From contig NZ_CP119785.1 in the NCBI RefSeq assembly GCF_029338235.1, positions 744,001 to 808,000 of the forward strand: a stretch of DNA of 64,000 bases, in the 5' to 3' direction. The position numbers and the translations under genes were made by a program. The notes beneath the pieces were generated by a model, which did no database searches, had not been told where the DNA came from, and saw nothing but the letters and a program-made list of their open reading frames with translations. Below are positions 62,102-64,000 of this stretch, piece by piece; position 1 is the first letter of the stretch; each line of letters begins with the position of its first letter. Source of the stretch: Haloarcula rara (lineage in GTDB: Archaea; Halobacteriota; Halobacteria; Halobacteriales; Haloarculaceae).

Positions 62102-64000
62102 GCCGGGGCGTCTCGCTCGCGTCGGACCGGCGGGGCCGCGTGCCCTTCGCCGTGGTCGGTATCGTCCTGGTGGTGGCCAGTCTCGCGCTCGCGCCGACGC
62201 TGTCGACCGAGCCGGCCCCCGAGGAGACCGCAGTCGAGCGCTCGCTGTCCCAGGTGAGCGCTGCCAGCGCGACCGCCGTCCGCGACGGCGTCGCAACGGC
62301 CAGTCATCGGGCCGCCGCCTCCCCGGTCGTCGAACCGGCCGAGACACCCGTCGGCCGGGCACTGAGCGACGACCACCCGTTCCGCGACAGCCTTCGGTTG
62401 CGGGTGTATCTGCAGGTGCGTGCGAACCTGGAACGGCTCTCGGCGCGCAGTGACGGGGTGACGGCGACGGCATCGCTGCCAGCGGTGGATTCGACGGGCG
62501 AGTACGAACGGGCTATCGAGCGCGTACACGTCGAGCGCGCCGGCGAGAACGACACCGCCGTCCGGGCCACCGTCGAGAACGTCACGCTGACCGCCCGGCG
62601 TGACGGCGAGGTCCTCACCCGGCGGACCGTCGACCGGACCGTCGTCGTCCCGACGCCAGTGTTACACGCCCACGACCAGGTCGACACCTACGAGACCAGA
62701 GTGACGAACGGACTGACGAAACCGGGGCTGAGCCAGCGCATGACCGCCCGACTGTATCCCATCGCGTGGGCGCGTGGGTACGCGCAGTTCGGCGGCGCGC
62801 CGATCGAGAACGTCATCGCGAACAGACACGTGAGCCTGGCGACCAACGGCGCCCTGCTCGGCGTGCAGCGGTCGGTGTTCGGCCGGAGTGACCCCGAGGG
62901 GCGACAGGCGCTGAAAGAGGCGACGGCCGCCGTCGGCATCACCGATATCGTCGCCGGCTCCAACAGCCAGCTCGCTAAGGACATCCACAGCCAGACCAGC
63001 TACCGGCCGGCAAGCCAGAACATCACCACCGGTGGCGGGGCCGCCACGGGGCCCGACGACCCACTCCGTCTCGGCGTCAACGGGACCGCCGACGCCGCCT
63101 ACCGGGAGATCGGGCTCCCGGACGCGCTCAACGCAACCGCCAGGGACGCCTACACCGTTGAGGCGACGGTCGTAACCGAGCGTGAGCACCGCTGGGGCGG
63201 CCGGCCCGACCGGCCCGAGTCGCCGGGACCCAACTGGACCGTCGCCAGAGATACCACCTCATCGACTGCGACCGTTGTCGGAACGGGCAAGAGCGAGATC
63301 GACATCCCGGACGGCTGGCACGCGTTCGACCGATGGGGACGGACCATCGATGTCACGCACACGCGCAAGGTAACGTGGGTAAAGGGAAACAGCAACAAGG
63401 TAACCAGAAACGAACGCACCGAGCGAGTCCGCGTGAGTCTCGCCCTCGTCGGCACACATCGGAACGACTCCCTCGCGCCGGTCCGTGGCATCGAGACGGC
63501 CCACGACGCGGGTGGGAGTCCGCTCGGGGGCGAGAATCTCGCCGACGTGGAACACATGGCCGAAGACGAGCTACTGAACCGGAACCGAAAGCGCACCGCG
63601 AAGGACGTCGCGCTGGCGGAGTTCGACCAGAAGACGGTGCGTATAACCGGGGAACGACCGGACTCGATACACACCTATATAGCCCGGGACCTGCGCGGGC
63701 TTCGCGAGCGCGTGCGTGATATCACTGTGACAACCGACCGGGGTACAGTTGGTTCCTTCCAGACGAACCCGGCCCAGCGGCTCCAGCGAAAGCTACAGCA
63801 GCGACGGGCACAGCTGATCGACGCGCCGGACACCTACGACAGTGCCGCCCAGCGGGCCCGTGTCGCGGCCCGGGTCGCGTTCCTCGACGCCGTCGAGCAG
63901 CGGCTGAGCGGGGATGCGGGGAACCACTCCGAGGTCGAATCCGACATCACCGACCAGCTTGAGGCGGTTCCGGGCGGGTCGATGACCGAACTCAGACGGG
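62098..64000 (+). CDS. Large exported protein of the pilus-type cluster (3' end outside window)
   Basis: At least 634 residues with no stop before the window ends. The N-terminus MSRGVSLASDRRGRVPFAVVG followed by IVLVVASLALAP is a signal anchor. Helical segments (TVRDGVATASHRAAAS-like) and beta-rich parts alternate, with the phrase NRHVSLATNGALLGVQRSVF, and Asn-Ser/Thr sequons (NVT, NIT, NGT, NAT, NWT) that fit N-glycosylation outside the cell. It overlaps the gene before by 4 nt. The size suggests the main surface part of the machine. Confidence 0.75.
   Translation, partial: MSRGVSLASDRRGRVPFAVVGIVLVVASLALAPTLSTEPAPEETAVERSLSQVSAASATAVRDGVATASHRAAASPVVEPAETPVGRALSDDHPFRDSLRLRVYLQVRANLERLSARSDGVTATASLPAVDSTGEYERAIERVHVERAGENDTAVRATVENVTLTARRDGEVLTRRTVDRTVVVPTPVLHAHDQVDTYETRVTNGLTKPGLSQRMTARLYPIAWARGYAQFGGAPIENVIANRHVSLATNGALLGVQRSVFGRSDPEGRQALKEATAAVGITDIVAGSNSQLAKDIHSQTSYRPASQNITTGGGAATGPDDPLRLGVNGTADAAYREIGLPDALNATARDAYTVEATVVTEREHRWGGRPDRPESPGPNWTVARDTTSSTATVVGTGKSEIDIPDGWHAFDRWGRTIDVTHTRKVTWVKGNSNKVTRNERTERVRVSLALVGTHRNDSLAPVRGIETAHDAGGSPLGGENLADVEHMAEDELLNRNRKRTAKDVALAEFDQKTVRITGERPDSIHTYIARDLRGLRERVRDITVTTDRGTVGSFQTNPAQRLQRKLQQRRAQLIDAPDTYDSAAQRARVAARVAFLDAVEQRLSGDAGNHSEVESDITDQLEAVPGGSMTELRR

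Overview
The window is a piece of a haloarchaeal chromosome, most likely from the Haloarcula-Halomicrobium group (genus inferred, not proven). The evidence is strongly acidic GC-rich proteins, many promoters whose TATA box lies about 27 nt before the start codon (leaderless transcripts), and archaeal core genes: sn-glycerol-1-phosphate dehydrogenase, B-family DNA polymerase, Mre11-Rad50, the termination nuclease aCPSF1 and an archaeal-type ProRS. There is one tRNA gene (Gln, UUG). I see no rRNA, no CRISPR array and no recognisable transposase.

Layout. 1-9 kb: membrane proteins, a FolC-FolP folate fusion, a DsrE protein, an XPB-like helicase and a glycosyltransferase. 9-24 kb: an S9 peptidase, egsA, an Orc1/Cdc6-like ATPase, large glutamate synthase with a promoter palindrome, a CBS protein, a short-ORF locus and proS. 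24-28 kb: an iron-type block with a His-rich membrane protein, a double winged-helix regulator, a Tat-exported DyP-like protein and a duplicated P19-like lipoprotein; the last two share a promoter motif. 28-31 kb: a large nested palindromic structure, aCPSF1 and a second hairpin group. 31-41 kb: DsbB, an aldo/keto reductase, a Bat-type regulator, HalOD1 protein, Nth, DUF371, a zinc micro-protein, a GH2-like enzyme, a coiled-coil protein behind a structured leader, LysE, an HD protein and a GNAT-zinc ribbon protein. 41-47 kb: tRNA-Gln with an HNH gene, a SirR-type regulator with a ferritin-like protein, a tandem array of structured 61-bp repeats, and sufCBD. 47-55 kb: polB, small haloarchaeal proteins, and rad50-mre11. 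55-64 kb: a type IV pilus/secretion-like cluster (ATPase, TadC-like platform and five small-to-large envelope proteins) that runs off the window.

Most unusual signals. (1) Two non-coding regions are built almost entirely of perfect hairpins with three-nucleotide loops. At 28476-28889 four stems abut with no unpaired bases to make a nested multi-way junction. At 43400-43581 three exact 61-bp units keep one two-hairpin architecture while stem sequences change with compensating substitutions; the last unit runs into the 3' end of sufD. Smaller relatives lie after aCPSF1 and proS. (2) Four single-base frame disruptions cluster between 55.5 and 59.2 kb, in three genes in and beside the pilus locus. 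(3) The DyP-like and P19-like genes look like an iron or redox system without the usual permease, joined by a 22-bp promoter element.

Functional links. Iron handling recurs: the DyP/P19 block, the SirR-type regulator with a ferritin-like partner, and the Suf cluster-assembly operon. The right end couples DNA-repair genes, read leftward, to an envelope-spanning pilus-like machine, read rightward.
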